A stretch of DNA of 64,000 bases from Rhypophila decipiens (taxonomy: Eukaryota > Ascomycota > Sordariomycetes > Sordariales > Naviculisporaceae), in assembly GCA_033297075.1 (NCBI GenBank), contig MU858058.1:186001-250000 (forward strand), in the 5' to 3' direction. The number at the start of each line of letters is the position of its first letter. The stretch's first letter is position 1. The position numbers and the translations under genes were made by a program. Of the stretch, positions 30,745 to 42,068 are shown piece after piece. The notes below the pieces were generated by a model that saw only the letters and a program-made list of their open reading frames with translations, was not told where the DNA came from and made no database searches.

Positions 30745-32657
30745 GATTGATATTGACTTGGGTTAGTGTCGGGAGTGTATTGTGCCGTGACTTGAACTCG
30801 CCGTTGAACCACCTTCAGCAGCCCACAAGGCTGAAGTTACCTCCCCGGTGTTTGAAACAGCATGAATCGCGAAACAAACGATGCGGAATAGTAATGAATG
30901 AACGGCCTCTCTTGTCTTGGACCCCAAGACAACCAAGACAAGGTTAAAGAGATGAGAAAGCCTTAGAAGGGGATGTAAGCAATCGAAGTCTGGGAAGGTT
31001 CCCAGTCAACGAATTGGAGCAAAAGGAAAGACCAAAAAAATCGGAAAGAAAATGTCAAGAGATGCCAGATGTCTTGCTGGTCTGCTGCAGGCTTGGCGTC
31101 CAATATTTCCAGCGAACCCAAGCTCAACTTCCTTGCAGGGGGCAAATCGTGGCACTGGGGCTGTCAGATTCCATCACGAGGCCCGGACCAGAACCAAAGA
31201 ATTAAGATTTAAGCTTTTATTACTTGCCGGATTTTAACCTTAACTTGAGAAGGATTCAAGGGCTCACAGTTGGAAAGCCTCGTGTTAGTTCTAGACTCCA
31301 AAGCCGTCTGACTGAAGCAGTCGACGATGCCGAATTGCCGTTGCTTGGCGTGAAAATTAATATGGATACCGGTACAAGCCCAGTGACCAGACAGAGGCTT
31401 TGGAGCATCTTGATATTTATATGACATTTAACAAAAGGGTGTCTCAAACCGGGACTGCAACTAAGGATTGACTCCGACTTTCAGTATATCCTATCCTATT
31501 ACTAGGAGATACTCTATCGAGCGATGGTCAGAACTCTGTAGTAACAATGTTCTTCTAAGTTGATGAATCAGCAAACATGCTGGTACCGAAAATGGATCCG
31601 TACTCTGTACGACAACGACAACTACTTCCGTTTCCTGGTTACGTATTTTGATGGCTGAAGTGAAATTAGTAAATCTAAATGACCCGGCTGCTCATATGAG
31701 AATTAGAGAGGTATTTCTCCGTCCCGTCTCTCTGTTAATTTGTTTCGTCTCTTTTCCTTCCAAGTGGCGGCCGGGATCCTCACAGATGGACGACGGACCT
31801 CATGCACCCCGCAATCTTGATCGCCAGGGTCCCTTTTGCTGTTCCAGCAGGGCTCCGAATAAGACAAAGTAAGGCAAGGTAGGGAATCACCTTGCCTTGT
31901 GAGGTTATTCCGAACTACCTTACCTTACACAAGGTAACAAGATCAAGGCCTTAGAAAACCCCTTTAATTGTCCTTATATAACCCTAACCCTATCAGCATA
32001 TTCTGGTACCAGAGGGTAGTAGGGTTAGGGTTATGCATGGGCAATCAGGACCCAACCGTACCAAGGTATCAAGGAAAAAAGGAAGCCGACCTTGCCTTAC
32101 TTTAGACCTTGTATTGGCCCATTGACTTTACTTTTCTTTGGCTTAGCCTTACCTTAATCCGCCCTGTCTTCTTCGGAGCCCTTTTGCCAGTCAGTCACGC
32201 TCTCGTCCTCGAAATCCCAAGGAAATCAAAACATCAGTTATAAGTCGTTCGAGGTCCTGCAATATCTCAGCCTCCTCGAGGAATTCTCCAAGACGGTTGT
32301 GGTATCAGACAACATTCCCAGCGAGAGGCGCAGGGCTTTGAAGGCCGTGGGGAAAATATCCAAGACAATACTCTGTATTAACTGTACCAACACCAACTGA
32401 GAGCCTGAAGGTAATTGAGGGGCGTGATATTTGCAGGAACAGAACAAAAGTTATCTAATGCAAAACGTACAAAAACTGGCAAAAGAAAAAAACAAACAAA
32501 ACTCATCGTAAAAGTGTACTTATCCAGAAAAGAAAACAGATCCAAAAGAGCAAAACAAATATGTCATCTCAGTCATCTACCAACAGTTCCGTATATCCAA
32601 TGTGCAACCCCCACAACAACAACCTGCAACAAAATAACATCCTCTTCTCCTTATTCT
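30745..32657. other. Intergenic region with fold-back element
   Basis: 1.9 kb between two minus-strand genes. The left part is the GH125 promoter. At 31866-32103 lies the inverted-repeat structure listed separately, surrounded by repeated AAGGTAAGG/CCTTACCTT words. No convincing gene. Confidence 0.5.
31866..32103. repeat. Fold-back element with telomere-like inner arms
   Basis: Outer arms 31866-31880 (AAAGTAAGGCAAGGT) and 32089-32103 are perfect 15-base inverted complements. Inside them, 31978-31992 (ATAACCCTAACCCTA) and 32020-32034 (TAGGGTTAGGGTTAT) form a second perfect inverted pair made of two telomere-type TTAGGG units each. These flank a CTGGTACCAG palindrome at 32003-32012. Several more CCTTACCTT-like words sit between the arms. 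It looks like a small non-coding fold-back or MITE-like element, or a relic of telomere capture. Confidence 0.75.
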
Positions 32658-34403
32658 TCACTCCCCCGGCATCCCCTTCCGGATATTATCATACTGACTC
32701 ACCGGGAACGAGAGCAGATTCTGCGTCGGGTCCAACTTGCCCATTTCCTTGGCCAACGTAGCAACCAGACTACTCGCGCCCGATTTATCCCCGCTAGCCT
32801 CCCAAAACACCGCACCGCCCAGTCCCTTCTTGACAAGATACTTGGCCTTGGTCATGGCACTATTTACCGTATCATACGAGATGAGTTCCTTGTTGGCGGG
32901 ATCATAGCTATAACTCGCCATGGCGACGTCATCGTAGACCTCACTGGCCCCGGGGCGAGGCAAGTCCTTGTAGAGCCAGACGCCAGACTGTATGCTACCC
33001 GCGCCGATGCCGTTGTAGGGCTGGCCTAGGCCCGTGGTGGCTTCGAATGAGCGGCCGTAGAGGGGCAGGCCAAGGACGATCTTGTTGACGGCGATTCCTC
33101 TTGTGACGTAGTCGTGGACTGCTTGCTCGGTGTTGAACTTTGTGCTTTGGGGGTTCTTGGTGTTGGAAAAGATGTTGGACTGGTGGCCTGACGTGGTGTC
33201 CCATGAGCCGGCGTAGTCGTATGCCATCATGTGCCAGGCGTCGACGTAGGCATCCATTCCCTTCAGGTCCATATTGGCGTAGTGCTGGGGTCCTGCTGCG
33301 GCGGCGACGGTGATCAGGAAGTGGTAGTTTGGTGCGTTTTTGGCTGCGTATTGGTCGAGAGCTGTTCGGCATGCTTGGAGGAGGAGCACAAAGTCTCGCG
33401 CTTCGTTGGCGTTGGTCGGATATTCCCAGTCGATGTCTATGCCGTCAAATCCCCAGTCTGGAAAGAATGTTAGTCGCGATTTGCCAGACGTCCAAGAGTT
33501 TGGATTCGGTATTTACCTTGGACAAGCTTCACGGCTGAAGAGGCGAACCTCTGCCGTCCTGCCTCGGTCGCGGCAATAGGGACGAACTTGGGTGAGTAAG
33601 TCCATCCGCCGATAGACAGGAGAACTTTCATGTTTCTGTTCTTCTTTTTGAGGATGTACATTTGCTTGACACAGCCGTATGCATTCTTGCCCTGGTCGTT
33701 CCACGAGTCCGTGGGGTAGTGCTTCTCGAGGTCGGCATACGAATCCGAAGTTTTCCTACAAAAATATCAGCATCACTCAAGCACGCTAGGTCAAGCAACG
33801 GGGAACTAACACTTCACCGTCATAGGCTATGTCCGCAAAAGCATACAACACGTGCGATATTTGTGAGGCGGGCAGTTGTTGTGGTTGGAAGTTGGCCCCA
33901 TATATACCCCTATGGAAGTCAGATTCACCGTACACAGGAATGGTCAGGTTCAGAAAGACATACCAGTTGGTAAAGTAGAGAGCGTTTCTGTAAGACGACG
34001 GAGGAGCACCTTCAGCCGTAACGTTGAAGTTGGGAATATTGGCTGCTCCGGAGGAAGTCTGTGGTGTCTGAGTGTTTGGCACACGGTTGGTGGTTGGTGG
34101 GCTCGGGCTCTGCGCGGCAGGAGCAACGACCGGAACTGGTGTCGACTGGTCACCTTGGGGCTTTGGTTGAGCAGCAGCAGTGGTATCTGGACCGAAACGC
34201 TCGACACCTTGATCTGCCTCTCCCGTCCCCTTTGGCGGCCAGTGTTTGACTACCGTGGTCGTCACCACCACCGTCTGGGCATACATAGGAGCACACTGTA
34301 TTTGAACCTGCTCTTGCGCAGCAAGCTGAACAACTTTGGGGGCAGCCAACGCTGGCACAGCCGCGAATAAAGGAGAGACGAGAAGTAAAGCTGGATAAAC
34401 CAT
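32658..34403 (-). CDS. Secreted GH18 chitinase
   Basis: Endochitinase-type glycoside hydrolase. Four exons, complement(join(32658..33457, 33517..33755, 33811..33909, 33964..34403)), 525 aa; introns are 54-59 bp and all phases agree. A signal peptide ([20 protein letters not shown]) is followed by about 115 residues of Pro/Thr/Gln-rich linker. The GH18 barrel begins [17 protein letters not shown]. The SxGG motif is [14 protein letters not shown]. The catalytic DxxDxDxE is [11 protein letters not shown] with Asp264, Asp267, Asp269 and proton donor Glu271. Later strands include [11 protein letters not shown] and [10 protein letters not shown]. The core resembles class V chitinases such as Aspergillus ChiB1. 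The added signal and linker suggest secretion and possible wall association. The last residues carry an unused GTGAGT donor; the read-through end fits relatives better. Confidence 0.92.
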
Positions 34404-36177
34404 TTTGAAATGATGTACGGATATGGGTATGTCGACACCAAAAGGTAAGGACTGGTGATAGGGAGACGGCTCAGAAAAGCAGCGTCCCGAGTAAGAAAGA
34501 TTTATAGAACCGGACGGAGCAGTCACTCGTCATAGAGCACTGGAGCCCTCGCGGTGCGTCAAGCAGAGAATGTAGAAATACCTCCTCTGGGGCGGCGGGC
34601 CAGCTCACCAACCTAAGACACAGTCGCTGGTGAATGGAATGGGAGGCTGAGGAACGCGACAAAACGCGACCAGGCGAGGGACTCACCGACCTTAAAATAT
34701 GAGAGACATGGCACAGCCATGCTTCCTCCATGCTTCTGGACGCAGAAGGATATCGGTCCAGTGCCATCTCGACTCCTCAAGTCACCACCACCCACCTCAC
34801 CTATCTTTAGCCTGAGAGGCCCGAAGAGTTGTCGGTCCGGGAAACAATGAGCACGATTGTCCTCTTTCCTTGGCATCCTGGGAAACTCTAGGCCGTGATC
34901 GCGGTCAGAGAGGGGGCGACCGGTATAGCGGCGGTGCGATATAGACGGGAGGTGACACGGGTTAACAGTGCCGGTTGAAATGCACGCTTGAGAACACTTC
35001 CGGATATGATAGCAATCAATGTCGCTATGCAAGAAGAACGAGTAGGAGGTATGCCCAGTTACACTTGTAACTCCGTGATAGAGGCCAAGAAGATTGCCCC
35101 CACGGGTAAGCCTTGTTCTCGATGCCGGAATCCTGCTTGTTCAGGGGAAAGCGGGAAAGGGGAGTGAAAGCCGGGGCTCATGCCGTGCCATGATATCTGA
35201 TGAAAAGTGTCCGGAGGAGAGGAGATAAGAGGCAAGGACATCATGTGGTGATCGACAAACATGTTTCTGCCACTCAAGGCTATATTGGGTTTTCTAACAT
35301 GTGCAACCCGGTGGTCGACACGTGTAGTTCGTGCGCCAGATCATGTCTCGACTGTCCAAAGTGCCGTCTCTCAGATCTGGACTGTGGCGTTATGCCCTGG
35401 AGAAGGGGTCGTCCGACGAACCACAAGCTCGCAAAGCGAGTTCACATACATAGTTGGTATATCCGGTCGTGATAAATCGATATATCCATGTGTATGCTGT
35501 TTCATTTTGAGAGTTGCACTGCTGAGTGTGACACCAGTCCGTCGGTAGTGTCAAGAGATGGCGGATTGAGATTGCTAAAGTGTCTGCAGGCACATGCCGT
35601 TGAGCCGGCAGTGCCCGTCGCTGCAATGTCACCCAACCGGCCACCGAAGCCACCCGCTGTCGACAGATGAATCAGGCCCGGAAAGTGGCATGTTCTGGAG
35701 CGTGATGTTCCACAGGTCAGGGGTCTCAGCAACGGTCAACGAGAGGTCGGCACTTCATGGCAAAGTCACCTGGGTGCTCGCCTTGTTGAATTTAGTTCTT
35801 CATTTTGTCACGGTGAGCAACATGGAACCATGCTGTACTTGAATTACTTACAGATTGTCATACAAAGCTTTCCAGTCAAATAATTATCCTGTCAACCCTT
35901 TGCCCATAGGCCCCAAACGCCAAACCGCCCAAAGCCAGATATCAACGCCATATCATTAAAGTAGGTATCCCGCCCATTATCGCACATGTTTCTTATGCTG
36001 TCCTTCGACCTCGCAATGTGCACCGACTTCACTGCATCTTCACCTTGCTGTTCTTCACCAGATTCACCGTTGGTCTATCACAGCATATCCATTAGCATGT
36101 GTTGTGTGCCGTTGCAGAGCATGTGTATGTACTGTACACCTTCCGCATCGAGATTTAAGCAATTTAGGGGGGGTAAC
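34404..36177. other. Intergenic upstream of chitinase
   Basis: 1.77 kb with the chitinase promoter at its left end and the 3' region of the next minus-strand gene at its right. Open frames are short, overlapping and unrecognised. Confidence 0.5.
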
Positions 36178-36720
36178 TTACACCGCAGCAACGATGCTCT
36201 TCTTCTCATGCCCGTGACTAGTAGTCGTCTCGCCCTCCCCAGCCCCCGTCTCCCCATTATGTTCAAAGCCCATCTGGATGGCCATCATCAGCGTGTAAGC
36301 CACCAACAGGGCCCCAAATGCCAGCCCGGCTTTCTTGTCCGTCTCCCATATCCACCCCGCCAGGCCCTCAAGATATAAGATGGGCGTGGTCACAAGGAGC
36401 GAAGCCCCCGCCAAAAAGACGAGCGCCGTAGCACCCGCTGCGAGACGGAACCCGCCCACCCTGGGGACCTCATAGTAGAGGATGGTGAAGCGGGCCCAGA
36501 TGATGGAGCTGAGCAGTAAGAAGGGCACTAGGACCAGCTCGCTCTGCGGTGTGGTGAGTTGTATGACGGGCGTGAGGTGGTGCGAGGAGAGATAGACCAG
36601 GGCAAGGCCGGATAGAAAGTTGAGGAGGAAGTAGGCGAATGCGATTTTCACAACGTAGATGGCCAGCACAATGTCCCAGAGGACTTCGATCACTGATTCT
36701 GTTGTCTCGAATAGGATCAT
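36178..36720 (-). CDS. Uncharacterised four-TM membrane protein
   Basis: Single exon, 180 aa, start MILFETTESVIEVLWD. Four hydrophobic segments can be seen: about 12-42 (LWDIVLAIYVVKIAFAYFLL and LSGLALVYL), 64-78 (VLVPFLLLSSIIWARF), 92-116 (RLAAGATALVFLAGASLLV) and 128-148 (GLAFGALLVAYTLMMAIQM). The C-terminal tail is hydrophilic, His/Glu/Lys-rich and probably cytosolic. I do not recognise the family. A GTAAGT donor overlaps the stop codon region (GGTGTAAGTTACC at 36170-36182), so a spliced, longer C-terminus is possible but no clear acceptor was found. Confidence 0.65.
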   Translation of the reverse strand: MILFETTESVIEVLWDIVLAIYVVKIAFAYFLLNFLSGLALVYLSSHHLTPVIQLTTPQSELVLVPFLLLSSIIWARFTILYYEVPRVGGFRLAAGATALVFLAGASLLVTTPILYLEGLAGWIWETDKKAGLAFGALLVAYTLMMAIQMGFEHNGETGAGEGETTTSHGHEKKSIVAAV

Positions 36721-37402
36721 GGTGGTATTTGTTGGTCGTTATTTGTGATTTACACTGATTCGAGTGTGATATTTCTCTCGTTTTTGAGATGTGATTTGTT
36801 TTGATTGAATTGTAGTTAATACTCGGGATATGAAACTACAAAAGCCAAGGAGACATTCTATCTATTTATTCCTTCGATTTCTATCAACTGTCCTAGCAAT
36901 AGCCCGCCGGACTGACTGTTTGCGGCTCGAACCGCTGATACATCACCATATAAGTCGTGCAAGAAAAGGGGTGGTGTGATGCTTGGTGTGGACTGACATT
37001 CAAAGAACGTTCAGAGCATCCCCAGCTTCGACCAATAGGAAGGGACCACTTATAACCAAACACAATGTGAACGTCCCATTTTGACAATTCTACTTTTTTT
37101 ACGACGTGCTCCAAAGAAGCTAATATGCAATTGCTTCACCGCCATCGGATGAAACCACCAAAGACGGAAGGCTGCGCTGACTTAATTTATCAATCATTCT
37201 CGTTAGGTTTTCTTCTACCCGTTGCTATGTATTCGTTCCCGCTGTGTACCAACAGTGTTGAAGCCAGAAATCCAACCCATATGCTCCATTCTATACTCAT
37301 CACCGTCCTCTGGGGTATCGTCAACCTTCTCCTGAGTGGTAAATAGGATTTCTTCGCTCTCTATGCTGCCTGTGGGTAGATTCGCCAAAAAAGTGACGCC
37401 TC
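36721..37402. other. Intergenic
   Basis: 680 bp with the promoter of the four-TM gene and the 3' end of RNA1. Nothing else seen. Confidence 0.5.
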
Positions 37403-38751
37403 TCAGATGCTTGTCTTGCCCATTAGCTTCGCCAGTTCGTCGACCTCGCTGTCTTTCACTTGTGCGACAGGCTCTCTCTCGGCCGCTTCGGCGTCCTTGA
37501 TTTCCTTCTCGGCCTTCTCCGAGACACTCAGGTCTTCTTCTTCTTCCTCCTCCTCCTCCTCCTCCTCCTCCTCTTCGTCTGAATCAACCTCCTCAAGTTC
37601 ATCCAGCTCATCAAGACCCCAGTCATCCTCTCGAATGATATCGCCGCCAAACCTCTCCTTGCGATCCTCAAAGAGATCGCGGAAAGCAATAATAGACTCG
37701 TCTTCCTCGTCAAACTTGTTGCCATTAAGCTCAATCTTCTTGAGTGCCGGAAGACCCGCCTTTGCTGCCTCGAGCATCTCCTTGAGCGCAGCAGCAGCAA
37801 TCTCGTTGTATTGAAGCCGCAGCGTCTCCAGCTTGTTGTTCTTGCCCTGGCTGAGGGACTGTCCAAGTGCGATACCACCCTTATTGCCGAGGAGGGAGTC
37901 GCCCAGTCCCAGTTCGGAAATCTCAGTCCAGCCGGGAGCAACCTTGGCCAAGGCCTTTGCGCCCTTTAGGGTAAACGTATTGTCTTGGAGATCAAGAACG
38001 CGAATATCAGAGGCGTGACGGAGGCCTTCGGTCAAAAGGTGAGCAATACCCTGAGGGCGAATGCCGTTTTGTACCATCTTGACCTCTTTGACTTTGTTGT
38101 GGAGACTGAAAGCCTTTGCCCATGCCGCCATGCTGCCATTTTCCAAACGGTTGCGACCGCAAATAACTGTCTCTAGGTACGGGACGTCCTGTCCGTTCTT
38201 TCGTGCCTCCTCCTTCTTCGCGTGCAGCTTGGACAGAGCATTTGCAATCAAACTACCGGCCTCAGGACCAAGGCCATTGTTGTTGAGGTAGAGGTGCTGG
38301 AGAGGGACGTGCTCCTCAAGGAATGCGACAAGGGGCGCTTGTGTGTTCAGGCCGAACGCGTTGTCGTTAAGGTTGATTGTGTTCAGATTCGGGAGGTTCA
38401 AAATCGACGTGAGGAGTGAAGAAAGGGCTTCGGGGATCTCGCTGAGAAGACGGCCAGTGAAGATGTCGGCCAAGTTGGCAACCTGGAGGGGTTACAATGG
38501 TCAGCACCACGTTCGACTGTTAGAAGTTCAAAATCATTACAGATTAAATGAGTGCATACCCTTAATGTCTTTTTTGTCGCGAGAACCTCACCGAGCAACT
38601 TGCATGCTCCGACACCCAATGTGTTGCCTAGTAACCGAACCTCCTCGACATCATCCATTGCCCGAAGCGCGGCAATGTGAGGCTCGAGATCTGCGGCCGT
38701 GTCGAGCTTCAGGCCCTTCGCTTCAAGCGAAAAGATCTTCTGGGAAGCCAT
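37403..38751 (-). CDS. RNA1: Ran GTPase-activating protein (Rna1/RanGAP1)
   Basis: Cytosolic GAP for Ran that sets the direction of nucleocytoplasmic transport. Two exons, complement(join(37403..38482, 38560..38751)), 423 aa; intron 77 bp. It begins MASQKIFSLEAKGLKLDTA, then holds about eleven leucine-rich repeats (DVEEVRLLGNTLGVGAC, LNTINLNDNAFG, LQHLYLNNNGLGPEAG, IRVLDLQDNTFTLKG, LETLRLQYNEIA, LKKIELNGNKF). The loop ICGRNRLENGS contains the conserved Asn that supports catalysis in S. pombe Rna1. The C-terminus is the usual acidic region, with a run of about 15 Glu encoded by a TCC/TTC repeat on the plus strand. Confidence 0.95.
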
Positions 38752-39466
38752 TTCGCGATATCTCTGATAGCTAGAATAAAAGCAAGTTGTGTCTAGGCTC
38801 TAGAGCGAGAAATGTTCGTCGGTTAACGGTTATGCCTCGATGCAGCCGGAGGGGTTGCTGCAGAACGAAGACGCGCAAGTTTGGGTTGACAGACTTCTTA
38901 GTTTTTGGTGGGGGAGGGGAAACTGCAGGTGGGAGGGCCCAGACATTTGGCCCCTCGTTGCCTAGGCTTCAGCGTGCTGCCCAATGCACGGCACCGAGCT
39001 TAGCGCTGTGGAGACGCAGCTGCTGCCAGCTGGTGGGCAAGGACAAACGTCCCCAACGTCACATACCCCTGATCGTCCAGGCAAGGAAGAGCGCGACAGG
39101 GGATAATTCGGGAGGCCGAGACCAACTAATAAAGAACGGCGAAGCAATGTCGTCTCGCGTTCAAGATGAGCCGCGCCGGTTTGCGCAAAGCAGCACCGGA
39201 TTGGCTGCCGCATTCATGTTTTTGTACAATATTTCACCTCTCAATGCTTACAACCATACCATCTACGACTTTTGCTACATCTTAAACTTTAGCTTCAAGA
39301 ACTGAATTGAATCATTTTGGAGGGTCATTCCCACCCGTAGCTACCGGTATTCATCCGTCCCTATCGGCATTTCTCGACAACCTTCCCAAGGGTATCACTT
39401 CACTGGTGGGAACAAACACAGGTCGTATCAACAGCAACCCACCACATTCGCATCCACACGATCGCG
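38752..39466. promoter_or_regulatory. Divergent promoter region, RNA1 / zinc-finger gene
   Basis: 715 bp between two divergent start codons; must contain both promoters. No named motif assigned. Confidence 0.45.
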
Positions 39467-40639
39467 ATGGCACGAGAAGAATCGCCCGCGGACGATTCAC
39501 CGCTTTCGTCAATGGAGTCGGCCTCCGAGGACGAGTTCCCCGACGACCATACCGAAGTAATAGAGGAGGAAGGACCGCCGCCGAAACGCATCAAGATCGG
39601 TGGCGCCGGATCAACGACTTCATCAGCCGTCATCCCAGAACCAGATGTCGAACTCGACCCGTTAGACGATGGTGCGATCTCGTCAGATACAGATGGTGAT
39701 ATTCCCAGCTCGCCCATCAACGCACGGCAGGACGAGGATGATTTCCAGGAACAGGTCACCGTCTGCGCCTGGGAGGGATGCAAGGGCGGCGATATGAAGA
39801 ACATGGACAGGCTGGTCGAGCATATTCACAACGATCACATTGAAGGCCGGCAAAAGATATACACGTGTGAATGGATCGGGTGTCAGCGCAAGGGACTACC
39901 CCATGCTAGTGGCTACGCGCTGAAAGCACATATGCGAAGCCACACACGAGAGAAACCCTTCTATTGTTACCTTCCAGGTACTGCCCATCCATGCTCTGAC
40001 TTCCGTGCTCAAGATGTGCTCTAATCACTCAACCTGGATATAGAATGCGACCGCGCTTTCACGCGCTCCGATGCGCTTGCTAAACATATGCGAACAGTTC
40101 ATGAGACTGAGGCGCTACGGCCATCTGACCCAGTCCCCAAAAGCATGCAGTCTGGGGGGCCCGCAGGGAAATCATCGAAGCTGAAAATCATCATCAAGAC
40201 GCCCCAATCACACGCGGCAGGGCAGGAAGATGCAATAGACGACGGTAGTGCCGCGGAGGAATCCGCTGCAGACATGTTCACTCCCATGACGGAAGAACAG
40301 GGATTCACTGCAGAAGAGCTGGCGATGCCCCTTCAGAGGCTGTGCAAGCTTTGCCGGCTGCAGGTCAAATGGGCCGAGGAAGACGGCGAGCAGTTGCGGG
40401 ACGAGTGCAAGCGATGGGAGGAGCTATACAAGAACGAGTGGTTGGAGAAAGAGGTGCTCCTGGACCAGGTAGTCATCAGCGAGCGGGACTGGCACGCGAG
40501 GCGCAAAGCGGTCATCACTGGCGAGGTCGACATCCGAATTCCAGAGGGGGCTGTACGCAACGGCTCGGCGGCATTGCAGGACACACGCGCTCCCTCCCTT
40601 GCTAACGGCGACACTGAGGACATCGAAAACATTGACTAG
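39467..40639 (+). CDS. C2H2 zinc-finger protein, probably Ino80 subunit Iec1-like
   Basis: Two exons, join(39467..39977, 40044..40639), 368 aa. The N-terminal third is acidic (SASEDEFPDDHTEVIEEEGP) with a basic PPPKRIKI motif that may serve nuclear import. Fingers: CAWEGCKGGD...LVEHIHNDHI, CEWIGCQRKGLPHASGYALKAHMRSH, a TREKPFYC linker, and CDRAFTRSDALAKHMRTVH. Their spacing resembles the GLI/YY1 style. The C-terminal half has a CKLCRLQVKWAEEDGEQL segment and a coiled-coil-like stretch (CKRWEELYKNEWLEKEVLL). The arrangement resembles S. pombe Iec1, a YY1-like INO80-complex subunit; that assignment is from memory of the family and is moderate. Otherwise it is a general C2H2 regulator. Confidence 0.85.
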
Positions 40640-41219
40640 TAGGAAGGTTACCTTGGTGGGATGTCTGATTTTCAACGTTTTTTGCAGCAGTTGTCTCCTG
40701 ATGAGGCCATTGCAAGCATCGAAAAAGACGACGAATGAAGAAGGAGGAAACCTTGAAACACCAAAACAGAGAGTCGCACTCCAAGCAAGAGGCTATGGTA
40801 ACACTCTGCAGCGGTGGCGGCGGCTGCCGAACAGCAGATCCAAGAACTGCAGGAGGATTCGTTTGAGCTGACCTTGACGAAACGACTTGTACGGCGTGGT
40901 AAGCGACGTGGTAGGCAAGGAGCCCCATGGGCACCGTGTGAGAGTGCGCTTTGGCGGATATGTATATTTTAGGCGGTGTTTGATCGGGAGGACTGCCGGT
41001 TGGCGGACTTTACGTGGCGTTCGGCATGGGAATATGTTCATTTGTGGAAGATATCAAGCTGACCACTATTAATAAGCTACTTCTTCATTCCCTCCATTAA
41101 CGGAAAACAGTCATTTCAGCAGTGAAAGCTTTGGAGCTCTCCAGAGCTCGTATGTATCCAGAAAAGACTCTCTCCAAGTGATCCTCTCGCCCAGATCACA
41201 ATCAGGCCTTCCAACTTCT
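40640..41219. other. Convergent intergenic
   Basis: 580 bp between the 3' ends of the zinc-finger gene and the following minus-strand gene. No coding signal recognised. Confidence 0.5.
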
Positions 41220-42068
41220 CTAAAGCTGCTTCTTCGGGACCCTCTTCTTGTCGGCCTCGCGATTATCAAATGGAAACCCGCTCGTCCTCTTGTCCGCGCC
41301 TGTTCGTCGGCTGATATGCCCCTTGTCATCGGCAAACAGCAAGATCCACAGCCCAAAAGTGGCCAGCGCACCGCTACCGAGGGCGCCGAGCAAGAATCCG
41401 ACCTGCCCCTGGCTGCTATTGTACCGAAGGTAGGCGTAGAAACCGCTCCATGCGTGGTAGAACATGGATATGAGTACCACAGCGTCGGTGTAGGGCGAGC
41501 CTTCCTCCTCTGGATCCGCACTGATGTTAGCACAGTCTGCTGAGTGAGATGGGCCAGGGGCAATTTCTTACTGGAAACAGTGAGCGAGGTCAGGGGAAGA
41601 GCCCCCGATAGAACCACGATCAGGAAGCCCACTGCTATTTGCGCGAATCCGAGTGACCGGGCGAAATATTCTTGGATCTCTGCACATTATCGGAACGAGT
41701 GGTCAGTTTGAAGACATATGAACCACCACGACGCTCCTCAGATCGATACTCACCGTTCACTGGTATATGGGAGCCACGTTGGACATCCACACTAAGAAGA
41801 GAGCTGATGAGGGCTGGCCATATGATAAGAGCTGAAAGAAACCGCACGCATAAGTCATCATTTGCCGCTTTCTCGAGTTTTATTAAGGGAAGATATCGAG
41901 TATCATGGACATACGTATCGCCTCGACACTGAGCCATGCGAGGCTAGTGAAGCTATATACTGATACGGCCTGTTGATAGCAGGTTAGTACCTAAGGTTAT
42001 GTTTTCAAAGCCATTCAAAAGTAGTAGCTATGAGGTCGCCATTAGAGCTGTTTGGGACTTACATTCAT
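41220..42068 (-). CDS. Uncharacterised small four-TM protein, five exons
   Basis: My model is complement(join(41220..41509, 41572..41679, 41754..41831, 41915..41969, 42063..42068)), 178 aa. Exon 1 is just ATGAAT, followed by GTAAGT; all later joins have good donors, CTAAC-type branches and correct phase. The protein starts MNAVSVYSFTSLAWLSVEA. It has hydrophobic segments around residues 10-35, 53-80, 90-112 (VVLISMFYHAWSGFYAYLRY) and 115-140 (VGFLLGALGSGALATFGLWI). A basic tail follows (SRRTGADKRTSGF, ending KKRVPKKQL). Other frames here give longer but non-hydrophobic peptides, so simple ORF calling misses it. Family not recognised; probably an internal-membrane protein. Confidence 0.72.

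Noticed and set aside
32690..32706. GTGAGT donor near the end of the chitinase gene
   Set aside because: Reading through gives an end (SQYDNIRKG) that fits related chitinases, so splicing there is unlikely.
41111..41632. 173-codon minus-strand frame
   Set aside because: It joins intron and exon in the wrong phase; the spliced model gives a clean membrane protein ending KKRVPKKQL instead.
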